The notes beneath the pieces are model-generated. The model did no database searches, was not told the origin of the DNA, and saw nothing but the letters and a program-made list of their open reading frames with translations. A program made the translations under genes and the position numbers. From Lycocorax pyrrhopterus obiensis (lineage: Eukaryota; Chordata; Aves; Passeriformes; Paradisaeidae), in assembly GCA_014706295.1 (NCBI GenBank), contig JACSVZ010000007.1, positions 4,829,699 to 4,893,698 on the forward strand: 64,000 nucleotides of DNA. Direction: 5' to 3'. Below are positions 48,301 to 60,900 of this stretch, piece after piece; the stretch's first letter is position 1, and each line of letters begins with the position of its first letter.

Positions 48301-49289
48301 ATTTGAGCACCCCAGCCTCCTACCCAAATGTTACAATTTAGCCCTTCTTTAAAACATCCCCAAACCAAAAAATCTTATTTTTCTGTTTCTACTCTTTCAC
48401 TGGGCAGCCCCGATCATCTGCGTGGTCCTCTCTCCTACAAATGTCTGTATGTTTTTCTGGTGGCTCTTTGTGCCTGAAAGCCCTTACCCCTGCTCTTCCT
48501 TCCATCACAGCTTCCCATAGCCTTCTCCCAAGCACCAGCTTCTAATTCTTAGCAAGAAACAGTCCACCACACCTGGAAAACTGAGCTGGAAACTGAGCAG
48601 CTAAAATAGAAAAGCAGACTCCAGCCTGACTCAAGCCAGTGAATTCCAAGATACACGACTGTAAGGAGGTGAAAATAAGTGTTGGGAATCACAGCAGCCA
48701 CAGAGGAGGATAATGAGAAGTGCTGGTGTTAACTCTGGAAGACCAAAACAAATCATACGACACTGCCCTGGGCTATTAGATCTGGATTACGTAATTAGTT
48801 CATTAGATCTCCCCAGATCCACGTGTGTGCCTCAAATCTTAGCCATAAACTGTTTTAAAAACACAGAGTGTGCACATTATGAAAAGCCAGATATGTAACC
48901 AAACCCACATCACCCATTTCACTTGAGTCTTACTACACTGTCCTATGAAACATCTATTTTTATTTCTCTTTACCTTGCTGCACCAATAAAAGGGTAAAAT
49001 AGGTGGTGTCACCAGGGTGGCTGTTCCAGCACATTTTAAAATTTCAGTTGCTGCACTTTTTTAGCTCCAAGACTGAGGACTTTTCTTCATGCATCCAGCT
49101 CACTTTGGTTTTCATCCTAACAAACCCACGAGGTATGGAGAGGAGATTTCAGAAAACCTGAGAAACTGAAGAGCTTTGGGTTGAGCTGGAAAAACAAGTA
49201 ATGAATGCTCAGGAGCAATACATTCCTAATAATAGAGAAAAAATCAAATGCCAAAGCCAGTTCCTTCTGTGTTCAGCTTTTCCAGTGTT
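45369..49289. other. Non-coding stretch
   Basis: Contains an A-rich tract at 46083-46122 and a pair of 15-base direct repeats at 46237-46289 (listed separately). From 46900 to 48000 the sequence is AT-rich and unremarkable. No gene recognised. Confidence 0.5.
46237..46289. repeat. Pair of 15-base direct repeats, 38 bases apart
   Basis: CATAATCACTGGTGG occurs exactly at 46237-46251 and at 46275-46289. The sequences between and after the copies are dissimilar, so this is either an eroded 38-base duplication or a chance pair. Confidence 0.8.
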
Positions 49290-49862
49290 TCTCTCCACGT
49301 GTACATTGCCTAGGACAGCCATCCTCTAGTATAGACTATTTTGTCAAAATATTCTAGAGCGTCTTTATGTTTGTCATCCCTGTATCAAGAACAATGTGCA
49401 TTATTTCCCATATCTGAGTAATAAATTTAATTTGCCATGTGTCAGCTCAATTACTGAGCTGATCTAAGGCACAATGAATATTTCTTGCCACTCACTTTGT
49501 GCTCAGTATGCATCACAATTTAGTATCATCAGCACATACAGTGCATTATGGTGGGCCTTTCTAGCTAGGTAATTTATTTAAAATCCAACTATGAAGCCAA
49601 GTATTAATCACATTTAACTCTTCCCTTTTGGGGGGAACCCTCAGCACAGAAAATTCATTTTCTTTCTTGTATTTCTATGCCACGTCCTTCTCAGCCCCTG
49701 TTAGGTTCATCTTCAGAAGCAGCCTGTCATGTAGATCCTTATCAGAGATTTTCTGAAAACCTAGATAAAATATGTCATATGCACTGCAATTATCTACTTT
49801 ATAACTCCTAAGCTCATTAAAGAGGTCAATTAGTCATTATTGCCTTTTTTAAACCCCCTCTG
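49290..49862 (-). mobile_element. Ancient CR1/L3-type LINE fragment (minus strand)
   Basis: The plus strand shows, in order, the phrases seen in reverse-complemented old CR1-clade elements. 'tttagtatcatcagcac' (49520-49536) corresponds to the antisense of the FADD-containing reverse-transcriptase block. A 'gtaatttatttaaaatcc' segment and 'ttttggggggaaccctcagcac' follow, the latter corresponding to the antisense of the GVPQG-type block. Then come 'tatcagagattttctgaaaacctagataaaatatgtcata', antisense of the D(F/Y)xKAFD region, and 'aaagaggtcaattagtcatt'. The copy is strongly diverged with no intact frame. Boundaries are approximate, and the part before 49400 is less certain. Confidence 0.6.
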
Positions 49863-52800
49863 GCAGCCTCAGGTTAGACTTTGGCTCCTTAATGCAGGCA
49901 GTACTCAAACAGAGTGAGTGCTCCCAGGAGCCAAGTGCTCCTGCAGCCAGAGCTGAGCACCAGCACTTTTAGAGGGAAAAAAAGGGAAAAGAAAAAGAAG
50001 GTAACTGCCCACTGTTCCACTCACATATTAAATATTGATGAAAAGACTGAGAAAATAGAGCTGGAAATGTAAAGAAATCACATCTGAGAGAAGAAAAAAA
50101 AATCACGGAGAGAATAAGAGGAAGGGCGGGGGAGGGAACACTGCAGAGCACTTTTGTAAGCAGAAGCTGAAATTAGCAGGGGGGGTATCTATTTGCAAGC
50201 AGAACAAATACAATTAGATGGTCTCCCTGCTAATTTTGGCTTCTGGTTGCACAAGTGCACTGCAGGGCACACACCTTTCTTACCATTTCCTCCTGTTCTG
50301 TGCTTTGCAGGTGATACCTGTGAAACAGCAAAGGAGCAGCGTCTCCATTTTGAGTGCTGAGTGTAAGCACCTGGATGAGTCCTAGCACTTCATCACGAAA
50401 ATAATCACACAGAGATTTTGGGGTGGTTATTACTAATAATGCCCTCCTCACAGCACTGCTCATAGGTGGTGCACTGGGGGATGAACCAACACAGCCAAGC
50501 ATCCAAAAAGTCTCATGGCTGTCTTCTTCTGCTGACTCAGTTTCTCTTGGGTCCCAGGCAGGACCACACAGAGTCATGTGAAGATGGAGACACTCAGCTC
50601 AGTGGGGGGGACAGGATGGAAATGTGCCCCAACCCAGCTGAATCACCATCTAGGACCCTCTGCAGAACGTCCCTTCGCTGTTGACCATGAACTATTCACA
50701 ACTCGTCTCCTTGATGTTTTCGCTGCCATTGTTGTGGTGCAAATTGAAGGAGAGAAATGAAATGGAATAAGACAACGAAAGAAGGCTATTCCTGCCTCGA
50801 TCTCATTATCTCTGCTGAAAAAATGAGCAATCATGGCAGTGAGAAACAAAATCTCTGAGGAGTGCTACTCCAGGCAGAGAAAGCAGCATCGGAGGGAAGG
50901 AGAGCATTAATATGTGCTTTTCAACAACTGCATTTCAATTTACTGCTGGACTCTACCTCTCTTTTATTAATTTAGGAGTGTTTCTACTTTATTCTGTAAT
51001 CTGTGCTCTACATTTTACTGAACTAGATGTCTATTTTCTTTTTCTGCTCTTTTTTCTTGGTTTTGTTTGGCAGTGTTGCAGGCGATCCCATTTCCTTCTA
51101 TTTGCAAGTTTGCTTTATCTATATTTCACAGTTGCAATCAGGGCTGTCCACTATCTTATTACTGTGTGATAAGTGGTATCTGCTAAAACTGCACATGAAC
51201 TCATTTTTCTCTCTTCCCTTCAAATCCTTTCAAAGTTGGCACATTTGAAATAACAAATTGTTGTCTTCTGGCTTATGAGTTTTGATCTCTAAGGTAATTT
51301 AATGTGTAACCTTATTATTGTTACTCATAGCTCAGGACCCTGTCTTAAGTCCAGTTTGGCATTACCTTTTTAGCAATTAATTGCGACCTGGCTGGGCGGT
51401 GCATGTACTATAACGAAGCAATTCTTTGATGAATACATCTCTGCATTATTTCCTAATACACACATTTTAAGGGCATCCAGCTAATGAGGACAACTGAGAA
51501 AGGTCACACACACCATACTATTTGTGATAATACCTTTTGTATTTACTAGGACTCAGGTAAACAATATAACAGAATGGATGTTTTATAGACTAAGCCAGTC
51601 TTGCACCATGACAGGCTAAAATTCATTAGTATCTTTGTATCTGCAATATACTGAGTTAATTTTTTTCTGTACACAGTTCTGCTGTTTATGTCCCTGATCC
51701 TCCTGTATCATCCATGCAAGTGGAACTTTATATCCATGCTGAATCCTGTGAAAGGCAGGAATATGTCCATTTGCAGCCAGTCAAACACACAAAGAGCTGA
51801 GTTGTGCCAGTGTCTCAAACAGGGACAGCCAGCAACAAATACTCAGATTTTTTGCATTGCTTCCCAAACTAGATGTATTAATTACTAATATTGTTTCCAA
51901 ATGAGCTAATATGCACTGGATATACTTACTTGTGCTAAAATTTCTGATGACTTCAAAAGCTGATGTAGCTGAAATGTATTAAGAACTTAAAGGAGTCTAA
52001 AATAATGCAATGAAAAGCTTCATCCTGAAGAAAAGGTGGAGTATAGACAGCTCTTTGAATGGTATCACCAGTAAGAGATAAGCATACGAACAAATAGTTA
52101 CAAAAGTAAGTTATAGTAAACATCTTCGTGATATGGGAAGAGAAATTCAGGGGTTTTGCCTTACAACTCAGAAGCACAGTAGCAGAGTAGTGAGGTAATC
52201 TATGAATCTGACCATGTCAAATAGATGATGTTTTACTCTTCGTCATTCATTTATTTAAAAGTTTCCCTGTTTTTGAAGACTTGGTGTCTTTTTTGGGGGT
52301 GGATGTGGGGGTGTGTTAACATGCTCCTCTGCTCAGGAATATGATCATGCAAATCTGTTCATTATTGACAAATAACTGTGCAGGTATGGTGCTGTCAGAA
52401 GGGTTTTCTGTGGTGATCACTGAGTCCAGTGAGGAAACAATATCATTTCAAATTTTGCTAGCACTCCTGAATCCTCAGCCACCTCCTCTGTAGTAACTCT
52501 GGTTACTGTGAAACAAGACCACCATGGATAAGAGCACCTGGAGACCATCACACTGGACTATGACTATTTCAAATTGTTTCAATACCCAGACCTTTAGACT
52601 TCCAGCAGTTCTCAGAATCTCTGGAATACTAAACAAACTAATTGTTCTGTAGCAAAATCATAAGTCTGGGAACACAAATCCTGATATACTCGGTAAAAGC
52701 CATCCCACTGCCATGCAGCCCTTGCCAGGACCTTAGGCATTAAAAGAAAGTGCTACGTAGATTAAATGTGGGCTCACCTGCCAGGCAGCATATGTTTCAC

Positions 52801-54999
52801 TACTGTCAAACCCAAGGGTTCTGTAAAGGATTGAGACAGATGTTTATCTCACCTCCTGCACCTTTTGGAGAGATCATGTCACAGCACCCCCATCACCAGA
52901 ATGCTTTATTGTGAAACACAGCACCCTTTTTAACACCGGTTTGCCTGCAACCTGAGACTTGCTGGTAGAGGTTTTCTTCCACGTCAGCTAGTCTTGGCTA
53001 TCTTAAGTTTTCCTAAAGTGACATGCTGGAATTCCCTCCACACATATCAACCTGGAGATACGTGAGGTGCAGTGAATTGTAAACTTTCACAACTGATTTA
53101 CATGTCTCAGGTTTTAATACCCTCTCAATTCTTAAACGGATTAAGGAGGACAGTCTTTAGCTACATTTGACAGAGATTATTCTCGACATGGCCTATTTTT
53201 CATGGTAGTCATTTATTGTACTTTGTAATTAGCTATATGGCCTTCTGCATTGATTTTTTTCCTTTCTGAAGCTACTTTAGGTCTACTTCCTAAATGCTGG
53301 ATATGGTGTTTAGTGGCACCACTTTTGTTTATTCCACAGACTGGCATATTTGATAATTCATTCATTTCTTCACATGACATAAATTGGCAAGGAATAATCA
53401 AAGGTTGGAAATAAAATGTGTTTGGCTGTCATAAGATGGATAAAAGCTCTGGAATGCCTGCCCAGTAATAGAAATACTGGAGGCCAAAAATTCAACTGTT
53501 TTTTTTAGATGAAGCTTATCCAGTTTCTGAGAAGGTTTGTAAGACCTAACATATTTTCTCTGCTAATGAGGAAATGGGTCCCAAAATACAAAATGCCTAT
53601 TTCAGGCATTTGAGGGATGAGTGTGCACACACAGGATGATTCACCACCGTAAAATGTCCCAGCATTTTCTTGTGCGTGTACAAAACAAACAGAAAATTAA
53701 TCATAGCTTGTTACTTATAAGCTTTCCTTTGAGCCTCGGAAAGGCTAACTCTAACTTTGAACATCACTGTATCCGTAGGGGAAGTCTGTCTTTTAAGAAA
53801 TTTAGGGGCACATGCAGCCAACTTCTGATGCACCATGTACTTGCAGTTCATAAGGCTGCCCACACTAGCAGTCAACCAGATCCTGCTTTGTGATATTTTC
53901 CACAAAGATCATCCATCACATCAGGTGCATGTTTATTTGCCTACACAGTTGCAGCCTTGCTGTTTTGATAACCAAGCAAACTTTTCCCCAGGTTTTTATA
54001 TTTATCTGGAGACAGATTTCAGGAAGTTGCTCCACCACACCATCCTGCTCTCCCACGCTTCCTTCTGCTGCTTCTGTCTCCCAAGTCTTCTGTTGCTCCT
54101 CCCCCCCACATATGTCTCACTGCTGAAGCTCCTTCCAGCTTTACTTGCATCTCTGGTCCTGTGGCTCCTTTTCTTGGATCATAGCATGTTGTATAATGTA
54201 TTTAAACCCTGTTGGTATGCACTAGCCAAACTCACTCAAGACCAGCATCCACACCAGGATCCAATTATTAATTAAGACCACCCCAACCTATAGTACTCAT
54301 TAACCTCCTACAAACAGCTGTGGCTGCAGGGTGGGCACAGGCCCTATAGATCAAGCCCTGGGAGGAGCCAAAGGAAAGGAGGTGGTTGTTCCTGGTTGCT
54401 GTGTGCTGCTGGAGCTCTGTGCTGAGAAATCAAAATCCAAGACTCAGAAGACTGTGAGCTCTGGCACAGTAGCAGGTGACAGCATTCAGCGTCTGCTCCC
54501 TTTTGGTGCATTCTTCACCTTCACCATATCTCCAATACTACTGGAGAGGGCTGGGAGCCACAGTAACCCAGAGAAATACCCTCCAAAATTCAAGTCAGGT
54601 TAGCAGAAGAGTCATATGACATCCACATCTACAACATCTAGACTACATCTGCAGCCTTTGTGCTGAGCTCTCGTGCAGCACAGGATGGGTGCCAAAATCC
54701 CTGGAGGAGCTTCAGCAAGGGACAAGCCCAGCTTCACATGCCTCGTGCAGGAAGCCCTGTAACTGCTAAGGCCACCTGAAAGAGAGCAGAAAAGCATTTC
54801 CTATTCTGTGTGTCTGTGACGAGAGCAGACACCAAGGCTGTGACAGTCTGGAAAGAGCCTCATGGGACTCATTGCACAGCACAGTGAAGGTGAAAGGCAA
54901 AGCCAAGCACAAAGGCAAAAGGAAGCACACGAACCCAGAGCACAAGCATTTAAACAAATCAATATGCTGCTCTCCAGAAGCAAACTCTCCATCAGAGCA
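49863..54999. other. Non-coding stretch
   Basis: No gene, RNA or clear transposon was recognised. Open frames such as 53835-54275 (+) have no recognisable domain. A possible acceptor-like pyrimidine tract ending CACAG near 51676 has no convincing partner donor. Confidence 0.5.
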
Positions 55000-57900
55000 G
55001 ACTTGTGGCTCTGTTTTACATATTCCATGCTCCAGTCACTCACTCCAGTCATTGCCAGCAATGATGTTTCTGTTGCTGCTGCAGTGCCAGGGGAGTATAA
55101 CCTTTCAGAAGGTGTGGGGGCTGGGGTAGGGCTGAATTTACAGTGAAAGGAGTAAAGAGCCAGGAGGGACAGCCAGGTGTGTACCTACATCTAACAGTAG
55201 ACAAATAGATTCTGCATCAAACGGATTATTTGGTTATTTATTTGGTTAAACTGCCATAATGATAGATTTGGAAGTTGTTTGTATAACTTTTTATATTCCC
55301 AAACTTCTTTATACTAATGCAGTCCATACGTGCTCTTTTACAGGAGCTCATGGAGAATGGAAGCAGGCTTACCACTCCTGGAGCCTAAGAGAGAGGTCAG
55401 GCTCTTCTCTGCATCAGGGGAAGGCTCTCAGGCTAGATCTGCCAGCACCTGAAGCAACAGGAAAAGAGTTTTACCATGGAGATCTATTCAGATCCACAGG
55501 CTATGGATGGGCCTCTCTAGCCTGAGATTTTATAGCTGCCTCATGGAGTGTTAAAAACAAGGACAAGTTACTGTCTCTTACACCAAAACATCATTTACAT
55601 CTGTGTCTATCTCAACCCCAGGGTAGCAAGAGAAACTTTGAGGTTTATATCAGCATCATAAAGGCTTAAAGCTTTTTCAAACCCTACTCTCCTCACCCAG
55701 AACAAAGAAGTGGCATCAACCACCAACACTTATGACAGAGAGGTCAGCAGGAATGCAACTGGGACCATCCCAGCCCAGTCAACAGAAAGCCAAGAGACAA
55801 TAGAAATGCTACACTCTGAACTGAAGAGAGACTTGAAATATCAGTTCAACAACAAAAGGGTACCTATCCCCATCCTGAGACAATCTACAGTGCTGCGTTT
55901 TAAAGAAAATTAATGTCATAAAACATCAAGTCAACGCCATCAAGTCAAAGCCACTGCAGTCTCAGTTTTGTTACTCACAATTATTTTAAGTATTTATTGT
56001 TGGAAGTGTGAGGAAAATGCAGAAACTGAATTGAAATTTGATGTGAAGATGTGACAGTTACAGTAACACAATGTCTTTGTATGATGGACTACTCCTAAAA
56101 TGCCTTGTATAATCAGATGCACAACAAAAATGTCTGAATGTGTCTTGCCATGTATCAGATAAAACATGGAGTACCTATTTGGCATCACCCAGCTGCTTTT
56201 CCTTCAGCATCCATCCCTCTTGCAATAGCTTTAGAAAGAACAAGACACAGAAGCATGAGAGGGAAGAGAAAGAAGACAATGATAAAGATATGAAAAATGC
56301 CTGTTTAATTATGCTCCAGATTTTATCTCTGTTTCATATCAGCTCTCTCTCTTTCCTTTCCAAGAGAAATAACTGGCATATGCTTTATTTTGAAAGTAGA
56401 TTGACACAAAAAATGAGAATTGGCCATGAATCCTGGCATTAATCTCCCTTCACAACAGCCTCTGATTGAGTCAGAGCTATTATTCTCACTTTCAGGTCTG
56501 AGTCACTACCAAAAAGGATGCTATGTCTCCAGCATCCTTTCCAGCAGGAGTATACACTGTCTAGCAAGGACGTTGCAGAGCACTTCAAGTGCTACAGAGC
56601 TTTCTCTGACTCTTGCTTTTGACCTCTCCATTCAAAAACTCACAGCCAAAAGGAGGATAAAGAAATAGTACTGCTGTTCCAGTTTCCTAATTACTGCTTT
56701 CTTACATCCTTCTTCTGTTTACTCCATGACAGCATCTAAAACGTTATCTTCTCCACCACAACCACACTGCCTCATGAAAACCCTTCCCTGCTTAATTTGA
56801 GCTCATCCCTTTTACTCTGTTTGTACAAAAACCATTGTCTCCCATTGTGGCTCCTCTTTTGTCTTCTCTGCTCCTGCGCCTTCTGCTTACATGCATCGAA
56901 ATCTTCCTAAAGATCAGTTGGCATCTTTTTTCTGCTCTGAACTTGAGATAGTCCTTAACAGGCCACCCTACATATTCCCACTTACTACTCACACGAGGAA
57001 TTGACCCGCAGCGTCACTCTGCAGCCCAGCTGCTGAGCTCAGCATAGGACACCAGGTACTCTGGAACATTAATTCCCATCATATGTAACATGTCTGCTCC
57101 CTGTCTCAGCTGCACCCAGGCAAAGCCCTGCACCCCATGCTCTTTTCCAACAGGAGGAGGAACAATCCCGTGCAGGAGGAACATACTTAGAACTGCAACT
57201 GCCTGACAGATGATGAAATAGTGCATTGTGTAACACACTGAACCTTACTTTAAAGCTTCAGGTTTTTATCTCCCTTCAATGCTCTTCTAAAGTAACCATG
57301 GAGTTTTTACTTGGGTGGGGAGGTGGAGGAGACTGACTTCAGATGCAGCACTTGCTCCCTGAGTTTTCCCAGCTCTCATTAAAGGCTCTGGACAGCTAGG
57401 ATTAAGAGAGCAGCCGCCTGAGGGAGTGGGATGGAGAGCACACACCCTACAGCCTTCTCCCAGTGATGAGAGGCCATGGCACCCAGAACCAGAGAATGGA
57501 ATGCTGATCCTAACAAATGCTCCTGGTCTGCTCTACTCTGAAGCTGAAGACCATCTCCTCTTAATTTATTTTGTTCTCTTCAATAGAGGACCTGAGTGCT
57601 TTCCTCAGCCAAATTTCCCAGCTCACCACCTGGTTTCCCTGCAAACACCTATGGAGATCTGAAGGCAGACTTGTGCCTGTTGTTGTAGTTAGGACAATAA
57701 TGCAGGACTCAAATAATGCTGTTCTTATGCTTAGACCCTTTTAATCAAGCAGCTTTCCTGAACCATTTTATTGTACTCTCTTCAGGAACAATACTTTTAT
57801 CACTGCAGATATTCAGTGTGATGGGCTGTGGGACTGGCTGGCAGAAGGAAACGGCTTCGGGAAAGAGACAAGGGTCCCTTCTGGCATGTTTTGGATGGGA

Positions 57901-60900
57901 CCATTTCTGTACCTCAGGAGCTGACAGGACTGCAACTACTTTCTTTTTGCTGTTTGTTTTTTTACCTAAACACTATTTTTTCCCAATCATCTGAAAAAAA
58001 CCCCTGACAGCTTAGGTACATTTGTACATTTTTGTTTCTGGACAAATCTCCATGAGCCATCACTTATCCCTTCATTCAACATCACTCTTCGCTTAAGTGA
58101 CTTTTCAGAACTAAGCCTGTATGGAACTGACTGTAGTATTTTATCCTCAATGTGAAATATTCTTCACTTTTGTGACACCAACTAGTCTTGAAATGCTGTA
58201 AAAATGCTGACAGAAGAAATACCAGAGAACGGTTTTAAAAAGCTTGTGAAGGATCGGTAGGTCCAGAGGTGTTTTTTCAGCATCAGAACAGCTAGGGGAC
58301 ATTTAAAACCTAATGGAAAAAATTCTAGAGGACACGGAGGATTTAGTGTATTTGAGGGAGTCACCAACATGAAAGGTAACATATTTTGGTGGAGGCTGGA
58401 GGGGACAGGACCTGATGGACAGTATGTCAGCCCTATAGTAGTAACAGGGGGGCAGGCAGTGCTACTGGAACGTGGGGAAAGCAATGAAATGAGAAAGGTA
58501 AATGAAGCGAAGTGTAGCATCAGGCAGAGGCCCCAACATCACAAACACAGTTGCAGTGTACAGTCTCATAGATCCCCTGAGTTTTACATTGAAGAGAAGT
58601 GACAAAATCATCAGGAGAGAAATGAGAATGACCAGCAGAAGCCTGAGGAGGAACAGTGTGAGAAGGGAGTCAAAAACACTAAAGAGCTGCCTGAGGTTAG
58701 TGCTACTGGACTACGATTTACGAAGGGATATATTCAAAAGTGCCTCAAAGGTTAAATGTGAAGCTTGGACAAGAGAATGAGAGAAAAGAAAACCTTCTAG
58801 AGTCCAAGATGTAAGCAAGATATGTGGCATGTACAGCTTAGCCAGCACAATTGCACTGGAAACTGAATTCCTGAACAGCAGCTCTTTGTTTTGCTGTTTT
58901 CAAGTGGCACTCCCAGGCATGTCTTTGTCATTTGAACCCTGATGGCTTCCACTGCTACAGCACCTCTACTACAACAAAGGAGGAACCCTTAAAATAAGGC
59001 TATGGAATGTTCATTAAGATAACACCAGTCCTCAAGGATTTAATTTTCAGATGTAAGCACCACTCCACATATATGTGTACACACAGATGTACACATACAC
59101 ATATATATGAGGTTGCGTTTTCTCCTGCTCATCAGAACTCTTAAAAATACTTTTTAGCTGTGTTTTAAAGTTTTTCTTACAAATCCAGACACAAATAAAA
59201 GAGATTTTTGCCGACATGTTCCACAGTCTCACTTTGGAGTCCAAAGTGGTACTTCTCATTCTCCCAGATAAAAGTCACAGTAGAGCTATATTTATAAAAC
59301 TCCCTCTCATTTAGGCTTTTCTCAAGTCTTTACTGCATTCTGAAAGAAGCCGTTCCCCTTCCAAAGCAAGTGGTCCTACAGGTTCTTTCCTGGACCCACA
59401 GCCCTGGCTTCCCCTTTGCCTTTGTCCAGCTGTATCAACAAGAGTCTTGCCCACCTACAGACTGCATGTTGCTCCTGAAAGGTGGAATTTATCGCCAGTT
59501 CATTTAATTTTTCCCCCTCTACAATTATGGGGATCGTTCTGCCTTTAGTTCAAATCATGTAGCCCTTTTTCACTTAGCTTTGTTACATCTTTAATTACGA
59601 CCTTAGCTTGAGGTGGTGTAATTTTACTTTAAGAGATATGCCAGAACTCAAGTACTGACATCTCCAGGTTTCATAGAAATTGCAGGGATCATAGGAATTT
59701 AACCTGATAATTACTTCAATATTTCAAGTCAGACAATCACCATATAATATAATTATGGGTTGTTGTTTTTCCAAATTCCCTTTGTGGGTTACTCTAGGTG
59801 AGTGCAGGTTAGAATGTATGATGTTAAGTAGATATAGAAACAGAGATAAAGAGGTACAATATGTCTAAATATGAGATTATTCAACCACATGTATAAGGAG
59901 TGCCAAAAGACAAAGAGAGGCACCTCTTTTAAACACATGAAGTAGCAAATACCACATTCCCAACTAAGGAATGTTCAGATCAAGGATTCTTTTCCACAAC
60001 CTCTTCAGCCACAGAAGTTTTTTCCCCTATGAGTCTTGCAAGGACTGGCACAAATGGGAGCAAAAACACCCTTTGCACAAATCTTGCATGAAACCTTCAA
60101 GAACTGGCCCTTCTGTCACCCATATAAATTGTCTTTTACTAACAGAAGCCTTCTTAGCCAGCACTTCATCATGTTCTTTAGCACAACCGTGATGATTTAA
60201 GCTATAAGCTGCTACTTCCTAAGATTTTCTTCCTTTAATTTAAAAAAAAAGAAAGACCAAAATGGGAACATTTTAATATACTGTAAACTGATCACATTTT
60301 GTGGGGTTTTTTTCCTCTTCAAAATGCCAATGCTTTTGTTATCTCTTGCACGTAAAGAGGCAAGGAAAAAAAATTACTTGGCATGATTTCCGTCATGTTG
60401 ATTCTTCTGGGTTCTCAGATATTATGATCCATGGAAAGTCTGGATTCATGCTTACTTCTACTCTTCATTAAGTCAGTTGTAGTTGAATTGCTGGTAGGGC
60501 AGGCTGCTGATACAGTAGGTGGGCATGCTGAATAAAATACATACCACAGCTGTACCTGCACTTGTCAGAGAGCCAACCTGCTTTATGCCAGTCTGTTCTC
60601 CACTGCTTCCTGGTCATAGCCCATCTGTTTCTGAATTTATAAAATGCTGAAGAACACAAATATCTGAACCTATTATAGGTAACATGCTTCAATTAAATTC
60701 TGATTGTGGAGCTGTGCTTAAAAGACTATCATTGGTAATGTATCTCCTTCAAATTAGCCAGTAAAATAGACACACATCCATCGATATTTCTGTGGAATTC
60801 CGAGGCTTTTCTGTGTAGTGGCTTCTACATATGGTGCACCTGGCCAATATTCTTGCAGTTGCAAACAAAATCTAAACCAAAAAAAACCTGCCAAGCCAGA

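Noticed and set aside
57014..57238. 74-codon minus-strand frame with a protein-like end
   Set aside because: No recognisable domain, weak splice context, and it ends in a stop inside unremarkable sequence.
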